Positions 35,979-46,189 are shown, counted from the stretch's first letter. The stretch is DNA of 64,000 nucleotides from Chitinophagales bacterium (GCA_019694975.1 JAIBAY010000006.1:1-64000), one strand, 5' to 3'. Notes: generated by a model not told the origin, from the sequence alone. Made by a program: numbers and translations.

Positions 35979-36138
35979 GCAGTATTTTTTCCGTAAAGAT
36001 AGTACTACAGGGTTAAGATCAGACTGGCAAAGGGTATCATGGCGGCGATGTTCATGGCTATTAGAATATTGCTGAAGGAGCGGAGTGAGAATATATGCAG
36101 CTATTGCGAATGCAGGCGGGCCTGAAATGAACGTGACA

Positions 36139-36540
36139 TCACCTGATTTCCTGGCATAATTCCATCAAGACACCATGCGTATTTTTCGGATGTACAAAGC
36201 AAACGAGTTTATTGTCGGCGCCTATTTTAGGTTCTTCATTCAGCAATACAAAGCCTTCCGATTTAAGGCGCTTCATTTCTTCACGGATATTGTCCACCGC
36301 ATAGGCAATGTGATGAATGCCTTCTCCTTTCTTTTCAATAAACCGCGCGATAACACCATCCGGGTCATTGGAGACAAGCAGCTCAATCTTGTTTTCGCCG
36401 ATCCGGAAAAAAGAAGTGGTGACTTTTTCACTGGTAACCACCTCCGTTTTATAGTGCTGAACACCTAATAATTTACCATACGTTTCATTGGCTGTAGCAA
36501 GGTCTTTCACCGCGATGCCGATATGCTCTATTTTTTCCAT
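36139..36540 (-). CDS. mce: Methylmalonyl-CoA epimerase
   Basis: 133 residues of the vicinal-oxygen-chelate/glyoxalase fold: MEKIEHIGIAVKDLA, GVQHYKTEVVTSEKV, NKIELLVSNDPDGVIARFIE, GEGIHHIAYAVDNI and NTHGVLMELCQ. His6, His (IHHIAY) and Glu (LMEL) are the metal ligands. It interconverts (R)- and (S)-methylmalonyl-CoA, feeding propionate carbon into succinyl-CoA. It diverges from iscS, sharing an 84-bp intergenic region with the palindrome at 36582-36598. The mutase is not in the window. Confidence 0.93.
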   Translation of the reverse strand: MEKIEHIGIAVKDLATANETYGKLLGVQHYKTEVVTSEKVTTSFFRIGENKIELLVSNDPDGVIARFIEKKGEGIHHIAYAVDNIREEMKRLKSEGFVLLNEEPKIGADNKLVCFVHPKNTHGVLMELCQEIR

Positions 36541-36581
36541 AAAAAAGGAGTGTTGCTGTAAACTTTTTAACTAATTTCGCG

Positions 36582-36598
36582 TTTAGATTAAATCTAAA
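36582..36598. promoter_or_regulatory. DtxR/MntR-like palindrome between mce and iscS
   Basis: TTTAGATTAAATCTAAA, a near-perfect 17-bp palindrome 27 bp before the iscS start. The form TTTAG-N-CTAAA resembles binding sites of DtxR/MntR-type metal-responsive repressors. Control of an isc operon by iron would be natural. No IscR gene is present in the window. Confidence 0.5.
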
Positions 36599-36624
36599 TA
36601 AACAAATTCCGCTGCGCATAATTT

Positions 36625-37842
36625 ATGTTAAAGCTACCGATTTACCTTGATAACAGCGCCACTACACCCGTAGATCCGCGTGTGCTGGAACAGATGATAC
36701 CCTACTTCACTGAGAAGTTTGGTAATGCCGCCAGCCGCAGTCATCCATTCGGCTGGGTGGCGGAAGAAGCGGTGGATTATGCGCGTGAACAGGTGGCCGC
36801 CATCATTCATGCCGATCCTAAAGAAATCATCTTCACTTCCGGCGCCACAGAATCGAATAACCTGGCACTGAAGGGAGTTTTTGAAATGTATGCTTCTAAG
36901 GGTAACCACATCATCACGGTCACCACAGAGCACAAAGCAATCCTTGATACCTGCAAGCACATCGAAAAAATGGGCGGGCAGATCACCTATCTCGCAGTTA
37001 ACGACAAAGGAGAGATTGACCTGCAGGCACTTGAGGCGGCGATCACCGATAAAACCATCCTGATTTCCATCATGTTTGCCAATAACGAGATTGGGGTCAT
37101 GCATCCGGTGCGTGAAATCGCAGCTATCGCGAAAAAACATGGCGTGCTGTTTCATTCAGATGCCACGCAGGCTGTTGGGAAAGTGCCGATAGATGTACAA
37201 GCAGACGGTATTCACCTCATGTCATTCACTGCGCATAAAATGTATGGTCCAAAGGGAATCGGCGCTTTGTATGTGCGTCGTAAAAACCCGCGTGTGAAGG
37301 TTACTGCACAAATGGACGGTGGAGGACATGAGCGTGCCATGCGTTCAGGCACCATGAATGTTCCGGGCATTGTAGGTTTTGGCGCAGCCTGTGAAATTTG
37401 CAGCAGGGAAATGGAACAGGAAGCTGCCCGTCTTTCAGGCCTGCGTGATAAGTTGGAAAATGCATTGCTGCAGCTTGAAGAGGCTTATGTGAATGGCAAC
37501 CCGGCGCACCGTTTGCCGCATATCTCCAACATCTCCTTCAAATATGTGGAAGGCGAAGGGCTGATGATGGCATTCAATAAGGACATTGCTGTTTCATCAG
37601 GAAGTGCCTGTACGTCTGCCTCGCTTGAACCATCTTACGTACTCAAAGCCCTTGGGCTGGGTGATGACCTCGCACATTCTTCGATCCGTTTTTCGCTGGG
37701 AAGATTTACCACAGAGGAACAGGTTGATTATACCATACAAAGATTGACGGATGCGGTGAATAAACTACGGGAACTAAGCCCGCTGTGGGAAATGTTCAAA
37801 GAGGGAATTGATGTGAACAAGATTGAATGGGCTGCCCATTAA
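36625..37842 (+). CDS. iscS: Cysteine desulfurase
   Basis: 405 residues. PLP-dependent removal of sulfur from cysteine for Fe-S cluster assembly. Motifs: [56 protein letters not shown] with the PLP-binding lysine, and the catalytic loop [20 protein letters not shown] with the sulfur-carrying Cys. This is the IscS/NifS group rather than SufS. First of three genes: IscU starts 60 bp downstream and the A-type carrier 96 bp further. Promoter region carries the DtxR-like palindrome. Confidence 0.95.
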   Translation: MLKLPIYLDNSATTPVDPRVLEQMIPYFTEKFGNAASRSHPFGWVAEEAVDYAREQVAAIIHADPKEIIFTSGATESNNLALKGVFEMYASKGNHIITVTTEHKAILDTCKHIEKMGGQITYLAVNDKGEIDLQALEAAITDKTILISIMFANNEIGVMHPVREIAAIAKKHGVLFHSDATQAVGKVPIDVQADGIHLMSFTAHKMYGPKGIGALYVRRKNPRVKVTAQMDGGGHERAMRSGTMNVPGIVGFGAACEICSREMEQEAARLSGLRDKLENALLQLEEAYVNGNPAHRLPHISNISFKYVEGEGLMMAFNKDIAVSSGSACTSASLEPSYVLKALGLGDDLAHSSIRFSLGRFTTEEQVDYTIQRLTDAVNKLRELSPLWEMFKEGIDVNKIEWAAH

Positions 37843-37902
37843 CCGAATAATTTGAAGCACAGAAAACAAATAACTTAATACAAACCTTTAATCACCCATC
37901 AG

Positions 37903-38322
37903 ATGGCTTACTCAGAAAAAGTGCTGGAACATTATGAGCATCCTAAAAATGTAGGAACACTCGATAAAAATAAAAATACCGTAGGAACAGGATTGGTGGG
38001 TGCGCCGGAATGCGGAGATGTGATGCGCCTGCAGATTGAGGTAGATCCGGCAACGCAAACTATTATAGATGCCAAATTCAAAACATTCGGCTGCGGTTCT
38101 GCCATTGCTTCGTCTTCCCTGGCCACCGAGTGGCTGAAAGGACGATCACTGGATGATGCTGCCACGCTTGACAACATGGACATCGTGGAAGAACTTGCAC
38201 TGCCTCCGGTTAAGATTCATTGCTCTGTATTAGCAGAAGATGCAGTGAAAGCTGCCATCAACGACTATCGCGTGAAGAATGGCATGGAACCAATTAAGCT
38301 GAAGGAAAGTGTGGTTCATTAG
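37903..38322 (+). CDS. iscU: Fe-S cluster assembly scaffold IscU
   Basis: 139 residues, with the three cluster-binding cysteines: APECGDVMRL (Cys, and Asp nearby), KTFGCGSAIASSS and PVKIHCSVLAEDA. The typical MAYSEKVLEHYEHPKNVG N-terminus and LPPVKIH chaperone-recognition loop (LPPVK) are present. Transient Fe-S clusters are built here from sulfur supplied by IscS. In order between iscS and the A-type carrier. Confidence 0.96.
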   Translation: MAYSEKVLEHYEHPKNVGTLDKNKNTVGTGLVGAPECGDVMRLQIEVDPATQTIIDAKFKTFGCGSAIASSSLATEWLKGRSLDDAATLDNMDIVEELALPPVKIHCSVLAEDAVKAAINDYRVKNGMEPIKLKESVVH

Positions 38323-38418
38323 AAAATAATAAAAGAACAGAGACTTAAGAACTGAAGAGATGAGACCTGTAATATGGTAATCCGTCTTTCAGCGCTTTAA
38401 TCTTCAATATTTTGCATC

Positions 38419-38745
38419 ATGATTACAGTAAGCGAAAAAGCGAAAACAAAAGTGGATGCGCTGACGCATGAAGCGGGCCTTGACAAAGATTATTTTGTGC
38501 GCGTATCAGTAGTAGGCGGCGGCTGTTCAGGACTTTCCTACAAGATGGATTTTGACAATGAGTCGAAGAAAGATGACCAGGTATTTGAAGACAAAGGACT
38601 GAAGCTGGTATGTGATCTTAAGAGTTTTCTTTACCTGTGCGGAACAGAACTCGATTATTCTGACGGACTAAATGGCAAAGGATTTCATTTTGTGAATCCT
38701 AATGCAACGAGAACCTGCGGATGCGGGGAGAGTTTTGCAGTGTAA
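38419..38745 (+). CDS. iscA: A-type Fe-S cluster carrier (IscA/ErpA/SufA family)
   Basis: 108 residues of the HesB/IscA fold. The three conserved cysteines are in GGGCSGLSYKM and near the C-terminus TRTCGCGESF. Passes Fe-S clusters from the scaffold to target enzymes. Third gene of the isc operon; a strong terminator follows at 38766. Gene symbol is by position and family, since IscA, ErpA and SufA cannot be told apart by motif alone. Confidence 0.88.
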   Translation: MITVSEKAKTKVDALTHEAGLDKDYFVRVSVVGGGCSGLSYKMDFDNESKKDDQVFEDKGLKLVCDLKSFLYLCGTELDYSDGLNGKGFHFVNPNATRTCGCGESFAV

Positions 38746-38765
38746 ATGATGCATTCAAATAACAG

Positions 38766-38801
38766 GAGCGTCTCCCCGTCAGCGAGGAGACGCTCTTTTT
38801 T
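38766..38801 (+). terminator. Rho-independent terminator of the isc operon
   Basis: GAGCGTCTCC and GGAGACGCTC are perfect 10-base arms, followed by TTTTTTG. 20 bp after the iscA stop. Because the opposite strand is also well paired, it may serve the convergent S9 peptidase gene poorly, without a T run on that side. Confidence 0.9.
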
Positions 38802-38872
38802 GTATACAATTCAACTTTATTGTTGCTCTTCCTTCGGGTTAACCGCTATCCGGATTTCCTATGCTAAGTCTA

Positions 38873-40879
38873 TCAGTTTTTCAAATGATCGTCAAACCAT
38901 TCTTTTCTTCTCTCAAACCGGTCGCGAAGGTAACTGGGCACATCGAGGCCATGATATTGGTTGGGATAGATGACGAGTTGTGTTTCAACACCCAGACTCT
39001 TTAATGCCTGGTACATCTGTTCTGAATTCAACAGCGGAACATTAAAGTCTTTTGCGCCGCACATAAAGAGTGTCGGGGTTTTTATCCTGTCAGCATGCAG
39101 GAAGGGCATGGAATTTTTTACATAAGTATCAAAGTTGGCCCAGGGAGTTCCCAGCTCTGCTTCATATTCGCGGATATACATGTCGGTGCCATAACCAGCC
39201 AGGGCATTGCCTATACTTGCGCCGCTGATGGCACATTTGAAACGCTGATCGCGTGCGATAACATAATCGGTGGCGATGCCGCCATAGCTCCAGCCTTCCA
39301 CCGCTAACCGGTTAGCATCAGCAATACCGTTTTTCACGATATAGTCTACACCGGATAAATCATCATCAATATCCACGGAGCCCCATGCAGCAAAAATCGC
39401 CGTGGCAAACTTCTCGCCCCTGGTCGTGCTTCCCCGTGGATTCATGGAAACGGTTACATAGCCCCACGACGCGTACAATTGCCAGTCAAGTGCCCACTCA
39501 TTCTGATTCTGACTCGTTGGGCCGCCATGGATCTGCAGTATGGCAGGATACTTTTTGCCTTCTACATAATCAGCGGGTAAAACCATGAAGCCGCTGATCA
39601 TTGTTCCGTCTTTACTTTTTGACTGGAACTCTTTCGTGGTGGCCAGCTGATGGCGTGACAGCCAGCCGTCATTCTGATGTGATAACCTGCGGAAGCCATT
39701 TTCATCCTGCACAAAAATTTCTTCAGGAATCATCGGCGTGGTGTATTGCATAGCAATTTTATCCGCCGTAAGTAAGTGATACTTGTAAACCGTATGCCGG
39801 CCGGTAATTACTTTCTTCATCTCACCGCCTTCAAATGAAATTTTATTCAGATCGAGGTTTTGGTCATCCTCTGCAATGAAATAAATATCCTTTCCATCCG
39901 GCGACCATTGCGGATTCCAGACATTCCGGTCGTATGCAGCGGTTATGATTTTTGCCGTGCCGCCTGCAACCGGAATAATGGCCAGGCGTTGCGTAGCATA
40001 ATAAATGAGTTTCAGCGGACCGCCTGCCGTGTAGGCAATGTATTTTCCGTCGGGGCTCCATGCCGGCGGCGATTCATAAGATGGATCGTTATCGTTACCG
40101 GCATTGGTAGTGAGCTGACGCGGCGCTGCATGTGCTTTTGCATCCACCACATATACATCATAATTGTCGTCGCGGTCCCAGTCTTCACGTGCACGTTTGC
40201 TTACAAAAGCAAGCTGTTTACCATCAGGACTCCACGAGGGAAGCTGTTCTTCAAAATTGCCATCTACAATCCTGGCCGTATCGCCGGTTGCAATATCCAT
40301 CACAAACAAATGTTTTCGCGCAGTAGTAAGATATCCTGCATAATCTTCCTTGAAATAATAGCGATCAATGACAATGGGCACCGGCGTTTCCGTGCCTTCT
40401 ATATATTCTGTTGTGTCAATAACATTTACAATCAATGCAATTTTCTTCCCGTCAGGGCTCCAGGCATAATCTTCCACACCACCGGCAAATGAGGTTAGTT
40501 TTTTTGCTTCACCACCATTACGGTTCAGCAGCCAAAGCTGACTGGTTTCATTACTGTCGGATCTTGAAGAAAGGAAAGCCAGGTAGATATTGTCAGGCGA
40601 CCAGCGGGGAGTGCTTTCGCTTTCCTCTTTTGTGTACGTGAGTTGCATGGTGGTTTTTCCATCCCAGCCCGACATCCATATATCTGTGGTGAAATCATCA
40701 TCTTCAAAGTTGGTGGATGAAACCGTATAAGCCACCCATTTACCATCGGGAGAAATGGAAGGTTCTGTAACATCATGAATACTGTCTGCATCGGCAATGG
40801 TGATGGGTTTTTTGGGTGACTGGGCAAAACACAGGTGGCAGGCGGTTAATGTGAGCAGCGTGATGATCGTGTGACGCAT
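38873..40879 (-). CDS. Prolyl-oligopeptidase family (S9) peptidase
   Basis: 668 residues with signal peptide (TIITLLTLTACHLCFAQ). The N-terminal two thirds form a TolB-like/WD propeller with repeated SPDGKWVAY, SPDGKKIAL, SPDGKQLAF, SPDGKYIAY and SPDGKDIYF. The C-terminal alpha/beta-hydrolase domain has IHGGPTSQNQNEW, the nucleophile elbow GWSYGGIATDY, a catalytic Asp near CGAKDFNVPL, and His in YPNQYHGLD. Such exported dipeptidyl- or acylaminoacyl-peptidases trim oligopeptides in the periplasm. It lies downstream of susC/susD on the same strand, so peptide use together with that locus is possible. Confidence 0.9.
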   Translation of the reverse strand: MRHTIITLLTLTACHLCFAQSPKKPITIADADSIHDVTEPSISPDGKWVAYTVSSTNFEDDDFTTDIWMSGWDGKTTMQLTYTKEESESTPRWSPDNIYLAFLSSRSDSNETSQLWLLNRNGGEAKKLTSFAGGVEDYAWSPDGKKIALIVNVIDTTEYIEGTETPVPIVIDRYYFKEDYAGYLTTARKHLFVMDIATGDTARIVDGNFEEQLPSWSPDGKQLAFVSKRAREDWDRDDNYDVYVVDAKAHAAPRQLTTNAGNDNDPSYESPPAWSPDGKYIAYTAGGPLKLIYYATQRLAIIPVAGGTAKIITAAYDRNVWNPQWSPDGKDIYFIAEDDQNLDLNKISFEGGEMKKVITGRHTVYKYHLLTADKIAMQYTTPMIPEEIFVQDENGFRRLSHQNDGWLSRHQLATTKEFQSKSKDGTMISGFMVLPADYVEGKKYPAILQIHGGPTSQNQNEWALDWQLYASWGYVTVSMNPRGSTTRGEKFATAIFAAWGSVDIDDDLSGVDYIVKNGIADANRLAVEGWSYGGIATDYVIARDQRFKCAISGASIGNALAGYGTDMYIREYEAELGTPWANFDTYVKNSMPFLHADRIKTPTLFMCGAKDFNVPLLNSEQMYQALKSLGVETQLVIYPNQYHGLDVPSYLRDRFERRKEWFDDHLKN

Positions 40880-41163
40880 GATTTTGAATTGTGGTGAATT
40901 ATTGATGATTGAATGATGATGTTAAGTTGAATTGCGGAGAATTGTTACTGTGCTGACCTGCTGCCGTCATTGTTACCTTATTTGTTCATCGTTACTTCTT
41001 AGTAAGCACGGCTGCAACTGTGTTGCTTACAGAGAATACATAATTTCCGTTTTCTTAAGGTAAATGGTTGTCTTATTCCCGCGCATTGCAACTGTCAATA
41101 TTAAATGAAAGAAGCGTAATGGCTGTTGTTCATCGCCACATTTGCTAAAGAATTATCGGAAGA

Positions 41164-42579
41164 CTATTGATACCCCGGATTCTGGACCAGGTTGTTATTC
41201 ACCTCCAGCTCGCGTTGCGGAATTGGAAACACCAGCTTATCGTCGTTGTAAGGCATGGTGCCCACGACACCATGCAACCGTTTTACATCGTGGTATTTGA
41301 AACCTTCATGTGCAAGTTCCAGTCTGCGCTCCAGTAATATATCATCCAGCGTGACGGAGGTAACAGCAGGCAAGGCAGCCCTAACATGCACCATATTGTA
41401 GTCATCTGCCGGAGTCGCACCAACGGAAGTGCCGAGCCGCTGATTACATTCGGCGCGCACCAGGTACATTTCCGCGAGGCGGATGACAGCGATATTCGCA
41501 TACTGATTTTTCCATTTGCCGGAAAGGTAATCGCCGGAGCTGGTGTAGAAGAGCGACTTCCTCACATCGTCGGCGGGATAGAGCGCGAGATGCGCATCTT
41601 CAATCAATATATCACGACGGCCGCCGTTCGAGGCGTTGGCAAAAAACTCATTCATTGAATTATTGCCATCCTGCTCATTGATTTGAACCGAGAACACCGA
41701 TTCCTTGGTGTCTTCCACCTGGTTGAATACATCCTTATAGGCAGGAACAAGGCTATACTTTCCGGATGCAATAACGCGGTCTGCGGCATCACGCGCATTT
41801 GCATAATCACCTTGCTGCAGATAAATCCTGGCCAATAAGGCTGCGGCAACAAATTTGTCGGCATACACATTATTCGTTTCCGGTAAAAGGCTTTCCGCCG
41901 AAGTCAGGTCGGCGATTGCCTGTGCATAGCATTCTTCCACGGTATTTCTTGCAGGTGTTGATGATGCATCAATCACGATAGTTGGTGTTAACACAATAGG
42001 TACGCCTAACTGACTGTTGACCTGGCCCGTTTCGTATTGCTGCCCGAAATAGCGCACCAGTTCAAAATACATCCAGCCGCGCAGGCATTTAGCTTCACCT
42101 TCCACCTGCGCGCGGTCTTCGTCATTCACCACTGACAATGCAGACAAAACATTGTTACAGATGTTAATGCAGTTGTAGGCATCTGACCAGCATGCTTCTA
42201 CGTCTGAATTAGTTACCAGTATCTGCCGGTTAAAAATTTCGCGCGGCGCTTCGAAGGTTCCTACCCACAGCACTTCGCCTTCGCCGGCATACAGTTCAGC
42301 ATTTCTGAGAATGTTGCCGCCAAACAAGTCATCCTGTGAAAGTTCATCATAAGCACCCACCAATACCTGTTTTACGCCGGCATCATTGCTGAGTGCCGTG
42401 GCATTGGTGAGGTCCTGCGCAGGCTGAAGGTCGAGCTTGCCGGCACAGCCATTCATAAACAAAATGGCAGTGAGGAGGATGGTAACATGCAACCATCTTT
42501 TTGCGGGAGCGGATGTGTGGCAGTCTGAATTTATAATCGTATTCATGTCGTTATTTTTATCTGTTATTAGATTTTTCAT
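41164..42579 (-). CDS. SusD/RagB-like outer-membrane nutrient-binding lipoprotein
   Basis: 471 residues. Lipoprotein signal ending FMNGCAG, with the Cys that would carry lipid. The body has SusD features: the N-terminal RDLQ-like linker, TPR-like helices including AYNCINICNNVLSAL, FVAAALLARIYLQQGDYANARDA and, near the end, RLAEMYLVRAECNQRLG and ERRLELAHEGFKYHDVKR. Such proteins form the lid of the SusC transporter and bind glycans or peptides. Starts 45 bp after the susC stop, as normal. No substrate-specific enzyme is directly linked, apart from the S9 peptidase downstream. Confidence 0.92.
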   Translation of the reverse strand: MKNLITDKNNDMNTIINSDCHTSAPAKRWLHVTILLTAILFMNGCAGKLDLQPAQDLTNATALSNDAGVKQVLVGAYDELSQDDLFGGNILRNAELYAGEGEVLWVGTFEAPREIFNRQILVTNSDVEACWSDAYNCINICNNVLSALSVVNDEDRAQVEGEAKCLRGWMYFELVRYFGQQYETGQVNSQLGVPIVLTPTIVIDASSTPARNTVEECYAQAIADLTSAESLLPETNNVYADKFVAAALLARIYLQQGDYANARDAADRVIASGKYSLVPAYKDVFNQVEDTKESVFSVQINEQDGNNSMNEFFANASNGGRRDILIEDAHLALYPADDVRKSLFYTSSGDYLSGKWKNQYANIAVIRLAEMYLVRAECNQRLGTSVGATPADDYNMVHVRAALPAVTSVTLDDILLERRLELAHEGFKYHDVKRLHGVVGTMPYNDDKLVFPIPQRELEVNNNLVQNPGYQ

Positions 42580-42623
42580 TTTGATTGATTGGCCGGTGAA
42601 GCAATTATTTCAGTAAAAACAAA

Positions 42624-45600
42624 TCACAATCCTATCGTCAATCCGAATACAATGGTTTTAGGTTGCGGGGCGCTGTAAAAATCTATGCCTGCTAATACAT
42701 TGGCCTCTTCGGGCAGCACATAGTCGGAAGTAACTTCAGGATCCCATCCGCGGTAGCTGGTTATGGTAAGCAGGTTGTATGCCGACATGTAAACCCGGAG
42801 ACTGGAGAATTTTATTTTTTTAAGCAAGCGGTTAGAAAAGTCATATCCAAGTGTAAGTGATTTGAGCCGGATGTATGATCCGTCATCAATGTAGCGGCTG
42901 GAGCGTGTCTGATCACCATTATCAAAGCCGAGCCTTGCCTGCGGAACATCCGTAATATCGCCGGGATGCTGCCAGGAATTCAGCATATTGGTGGTCTGAT
43001 TATCATACACGGCGCCATTGGCTTCCATCCAGTGATCGCCATTCAGGTTGATCTGGTTGCCATAAACACTTTGCGTAGCGATATCCAAAGTAAATCCTTT
43101 ATATGTGAAGCTGTTGGAGAATCCGGCGATGAAATCAGGATTGGGATCGCCCAATACCACAAAGTTGGCAAGGTTGAAATCGTTGGTTGTTTCAGTGGAG
43201 CCCTCCGTGCCATTTACATACCACAACGCATCGCCGTTTGCAGGATCCACTCCGGCGTATTCCGCGCCATAGAAGACGCCCAATGGTTCACCGACCTTCA
43301 CTACATTCAGAATATCCGAGCCGCCATTGTCTATGAGATCCTGGCCAGGCGCAAGTTCCAACACTTCATTTTTGTTGGCGGCGAAATTTACGCTGGCTGT
43401 CCATTTAAATTCATTCACCAGTATGTCGCCGTTCACGACAAGCTCCACTCCATTGTTTTTCATCTTACCGATATTTTGTGTCTGCAACAGGATACCGGTT
43501 GTGGCGGGAATAGGCACATCGAGCAGGAGATTGGAGGTATTCTTTATGTAATAATCCAGTTCGCCGTTGAGGCGGTCGCCAAAGAAACCGAAGTCAATGC
43601 CGGCATCAAACTGAAAGGTTCTTTCCCAGGTAAGATCAGGGTTCTCGATGGTGGAAGGGTAGAGGGCCGGATTACCATTGTAGGAAGCGACGCCATATTT
43701 TCCGATGTAATCAAAGTCGCCGATTTCAGCATTACCGATTTCGCCGGCACTGGCCCTGACTTTCAGGAAGCTGATGGCGGGAATGCCGGCTAAGAATGAT
43801 TCCCTGCTTAAAATCCAGCCGGCCGAGGCAGAAGGGAAAAATCCATAGCGTTTGTTTTCACCGAAGCGGGATGATCCGTCGATGCGGCCGGTGAGTGAAA
43901 AGAGATATTTCTCATCATAGTTGTAATTGGCCCGCGCGAAATAGGAGATAAAGCGATACTGTGTAAAGTTGCTGGTACCATATACAATCTGTGATGCGCT
44001 TGCCAGGGTCTTCAGATCATCATTGGGAAATCCCTGTCCATCCACCTTTTGATAGAACTGCGTGTAAGGCTGGTATTCAATACCGCCTGTCGCTTCGATA
44101 TTGTGCAGCTTGTTGATGCCGGTGAGATAGGTCAGCAACAGTTTAGTGTCATAATTTTCCACGCGGGAAGCATAGGCTTCGCCATATCCGCCCACCGACT
44201 GCCCGAAGTTGGAACGGCTGCCTGAATAACGGTCAGAAGTGAAGTTGGTAAAATCGCCGCCCACTTCTCCGCGCAGTGTTAGTGAAGGGATGATATGGAA
44301 GTTTGCGTAGATATTGCCAACGGTACGAAACGTGTAATTATTCGATTGTGTGTATTCCGCTTCCAGCAAGGGATTAAAGTAAAGCGTAACAGGCTGATCA
44401 GACAGTTCGCCCAGTGTGTCTCTTACCGGTGTCAGCGGCGACTGCGCCACAATCTGCATGGGGGATTCAAAGTAATCATCATTCGGAACATCATTATTCA
44501 GGCTGCGGCTCATTTGCAATGATGTGCCGAGGTCAAATTTGTCTGACAGCTTACTGTCGAGATTGATCTGAATACTGCCACGGTTCATATAGTTATTGAT
44601 CAGGATGCCGTCCTGCTGCGAATAGCCGCCGGCTATAAAATACTGCAGCTTGTCGGTGCCGCCGGATACGGATGCATTCACATCACGTGAAGTGGCTTTT
44701 TGAAAGGCAAGAGACTGCCAGTCTGTACTTACTTCCCTCGTAGTCCAGTCTGCCCATCCTGAATTTCTGTCGAACTGCTTGTGCACATCTTCCAGGTAGT
44801 CGTCAATGGCTTCCTGCTCGCTTCCGTATCCGCTGATATCATTGGCAAAATCATATTGGCCGGCATTTACCGCTGCCTGCTCGAAGTAATTGATGTATTG
44901 ATCGCTGTTCATGAATTCGCGCAGGCCTGTGGGCTTGCTCCAGCCCTGCTGATAGTCGATGGTAACTTTTGATTTTCCTTCCTTGCCTCTTTTGGTGGTG
45001 ATCAACACCACACCATTAGCGCCGCGCGAGCCATAGATGGCAGATGCCGCCGCATCTTTCAGGATGCTGACGGACTCAATATTATTGAAGTCAATATCAT
45101 TCAGCGGGTTGATAGAAAGGTTCACTTCATCATTCACTGCTTTTGTATTGATAGGAATGCCATCGACCACGTACAATGGTTCGTTGTTGGCGGTGATGGA
45201 AGAAGAGCCGCGCACCCTCACCTTGATAGCGCTGCCTACTTTTCCATTGTTGGTTTCCACGAATACGCCGGCGGCTTTTCCCTGCAGGGCCTGTTCAATG
45301 GAGGTAACGGGTGCACGGGCGATCGCTTCACCTTTTACTTCCGCAATGCTGCCGGTTACTTCTGTTTTTATCTGTGTGCCATAGCCAACCACCACCACTT
45401 CTTTCAGCAGCTGTTCCGTGTTGGCCAGCACCACATCCACGGCGGACTCGTTCAGGAAAGCGATTTCCTTTGTTTCATAACCCACATAAGAAAAGATGAG
45501 GGTGCCTCCTGAGGCGGGCACGTCAATCGCATATTTCCCAAGCTCATTGGAGATGGCTGCTGTTTGCGTTCCTTTAATGACTACGGTGACGCCATCGAGC

Positions 45601-45707
45601 GGTTCACCGCTTCCCTTATCGGTGACTACGCCGGTCAGTGAACGGTATTGCGCAAAAAGCGGAGCATACAATAGCAGGCTCATCGCAAGGAGTACAATTT
45701 TTCTCAT
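42624..45707 (-). CDS. SusC/RagA-like TonB-linked outer-membrane transporter
   Basis: 1027 residues. Signal peptide (KIVLLAMSLLLYAPLFAQ), then a carboxypeptidase-like domain (LTGVVTDKGSGEPLDGVTVV, ending FSYVGYETKEI), then a plug with VVVGYGTQ (the SusC signature) and SVSILKDAAASAIYGSRGAN. The 22-strand barrel follows with repeated aromatic strand ends, finishing in PKTIVFGLTIGL. With SusD it imports oligomers too large for porins. No anti-sigma factor/sigma pair or hybrid regulator is adjacent, so control is not visible. Confidence 0.94.
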   Translation of the reverse strand: MRKIVLLAMSLLLYAPLFAQYRSLTGVVTDKGSGEPLDGVTVVIKGTQTAAISNELGKYAIDVPASGGTLIFSYVGYETKEIAFLNESAVDVVLANTEQLLKEVVVVGYGTQIKTEVTGSIAEVKGEAIARAPVTSIEQALQGKAAGVFVETNNGKVGSAIKVRVRGSSSITANNEPLYVVDGIPINTKAVNDEVNLSINPLNDIDFNNIESVSILKDAAASAIYGSRGANGVVLITTKRGKEGKSKVTIDYQQGWSKPTGLREFMNSDQYINYFEQAAVNAGQYDFANDISGYGSEQEAIDDYLEDVHKQFDRNSGWADWTTREVSTDWQSLAFQKATSRDVNASVSGGTDKLQYFIAGGYSQQDGILINNYMNRGSIQINLDSKLSDKFDLGTSLQMSRSLNNDVPNDDYFESPMQIVAQSPLTPVRDTLGELSDQPVTLYFNPLLEAEYTQSNNYTFRTVGNIYANFHIIPSLTLRGEVGGDFTNFTSDRYSGSRSNFGQSVGGYGEAYASRVENYDTKLLLTYLTGINKLHNIEATGGIEYQPYTQFYQKVDGQGFPNDDLKTLASASQIVYGTSNFTQYRFISYFARANYNYDEKYLFSLTGRIDGSSRFGENKRYGFFPSASAGWILSRESFLAGIPAISFLKVRASAGEIGNAEIGDFDYIGKYGVASYNGNPALYPSTIENPDLTWERTFQFDAGIDFGFFGDRLNGELDYYIKNTSNLLLDVPIPATTGILLQTQNIGKMKNNGVELVVNGDILVNEFKWTASVNFAANKNEVLELAPGQDLIDNGGSDILNVVKVGEPLGVFYGAEYAGVDPANGDALWYVNGTEGSTETTNDFNLANFVVLGDPNPDFIAGFSNSFTYKGFTLDIATQSVYGNQINLNGDHWMEANGAVYDNQTTNMLNSWQHPGDITDVPQARLGFDNGDQTRSSRYIDDGSYIRLKSLTLGYDFSNRLLKKIKFSSLRVYMSAYNLLTITSYRGWDPEVTSDYVLPEEANVLAGIDFYSAPQPKTIVFGLTIGL

Positions 45708-46189
45708 GGTTCAATTGGGTTGTGTTGCGGTTCATATATGAATCATAAACGTAGTAAATTCCCATTGGATTGGGAACTAATAAAAAGGATCATTGCTATC
45801 CGCGTAAAATTTCCGGACATACCTTTTTCATGCGTTGGCATTTTTTTCTTACAACGGTCGCCCCACGGTTTTTTTTCCCCGACAATCATTAGCTACCAAA
45901 CGGTCGTCCCTGCGGGACTTTGGCATCGAATTAATTGAGCAAAGTGCGGGCAAAAATCAAATCAAGTTGAATGGCTTTTTTACACCAAGAATACTTGATC
46001 AAAGCGTAAGCATAAATCAAATTGAATTGCTTGTTTCTTGAACGGCAAGGTCCGTAGTGGCAATTGAACAGCAGAAAATTAATCACGTGGAATCATATCC
46101 CTGCAGGGGCGACCGAAAATGTCAACATTCAATTTAACCGGACAAACAATGATCAGGATTATCAGATAGCAGAATGCTCTTTTTGAAAG
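45708..46189. other. Gap upstream of susC with inverted GC-rich repeats
   Basis: 482 bp. Holds GGTCGTCCCTGCGGGACT at 45903-45920 and its inverse form TCCCTGCAGGGGCGACC at 46100-46116, about 180 bp apart. A partial third copy (CGGTCGCCCCACGG) is near 45857. The susC promoter must lie close to 45720-45800; no clear TAnnTTTG element was located. Confidence 0.5.
45903..46116. repeat. Inverted pair of a GC-rich REP-like motif
   Basis: GGTCGTCCCTGCGGGA reads in one direction at the left end and, with three changes, in the other at the right end. Each is itself a small hairpin around CCCTGCGGG. Motifs of this form are scattered in some Bacteroidota genomes; their function is not known to me. Confidence 0.5.

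Noticed and set aside
39860..40492. Plus-strand 210-codon frame opposite the S9 peptidase
   Set aside because: Antisense to the SPDGK propeller repeats; no motif of its own.
42966..43793. Plus-strand 275-codon frame opposite susC
   Set aside because: Shadow of the barrel-coding sequence; composition not protein-like and no start context.
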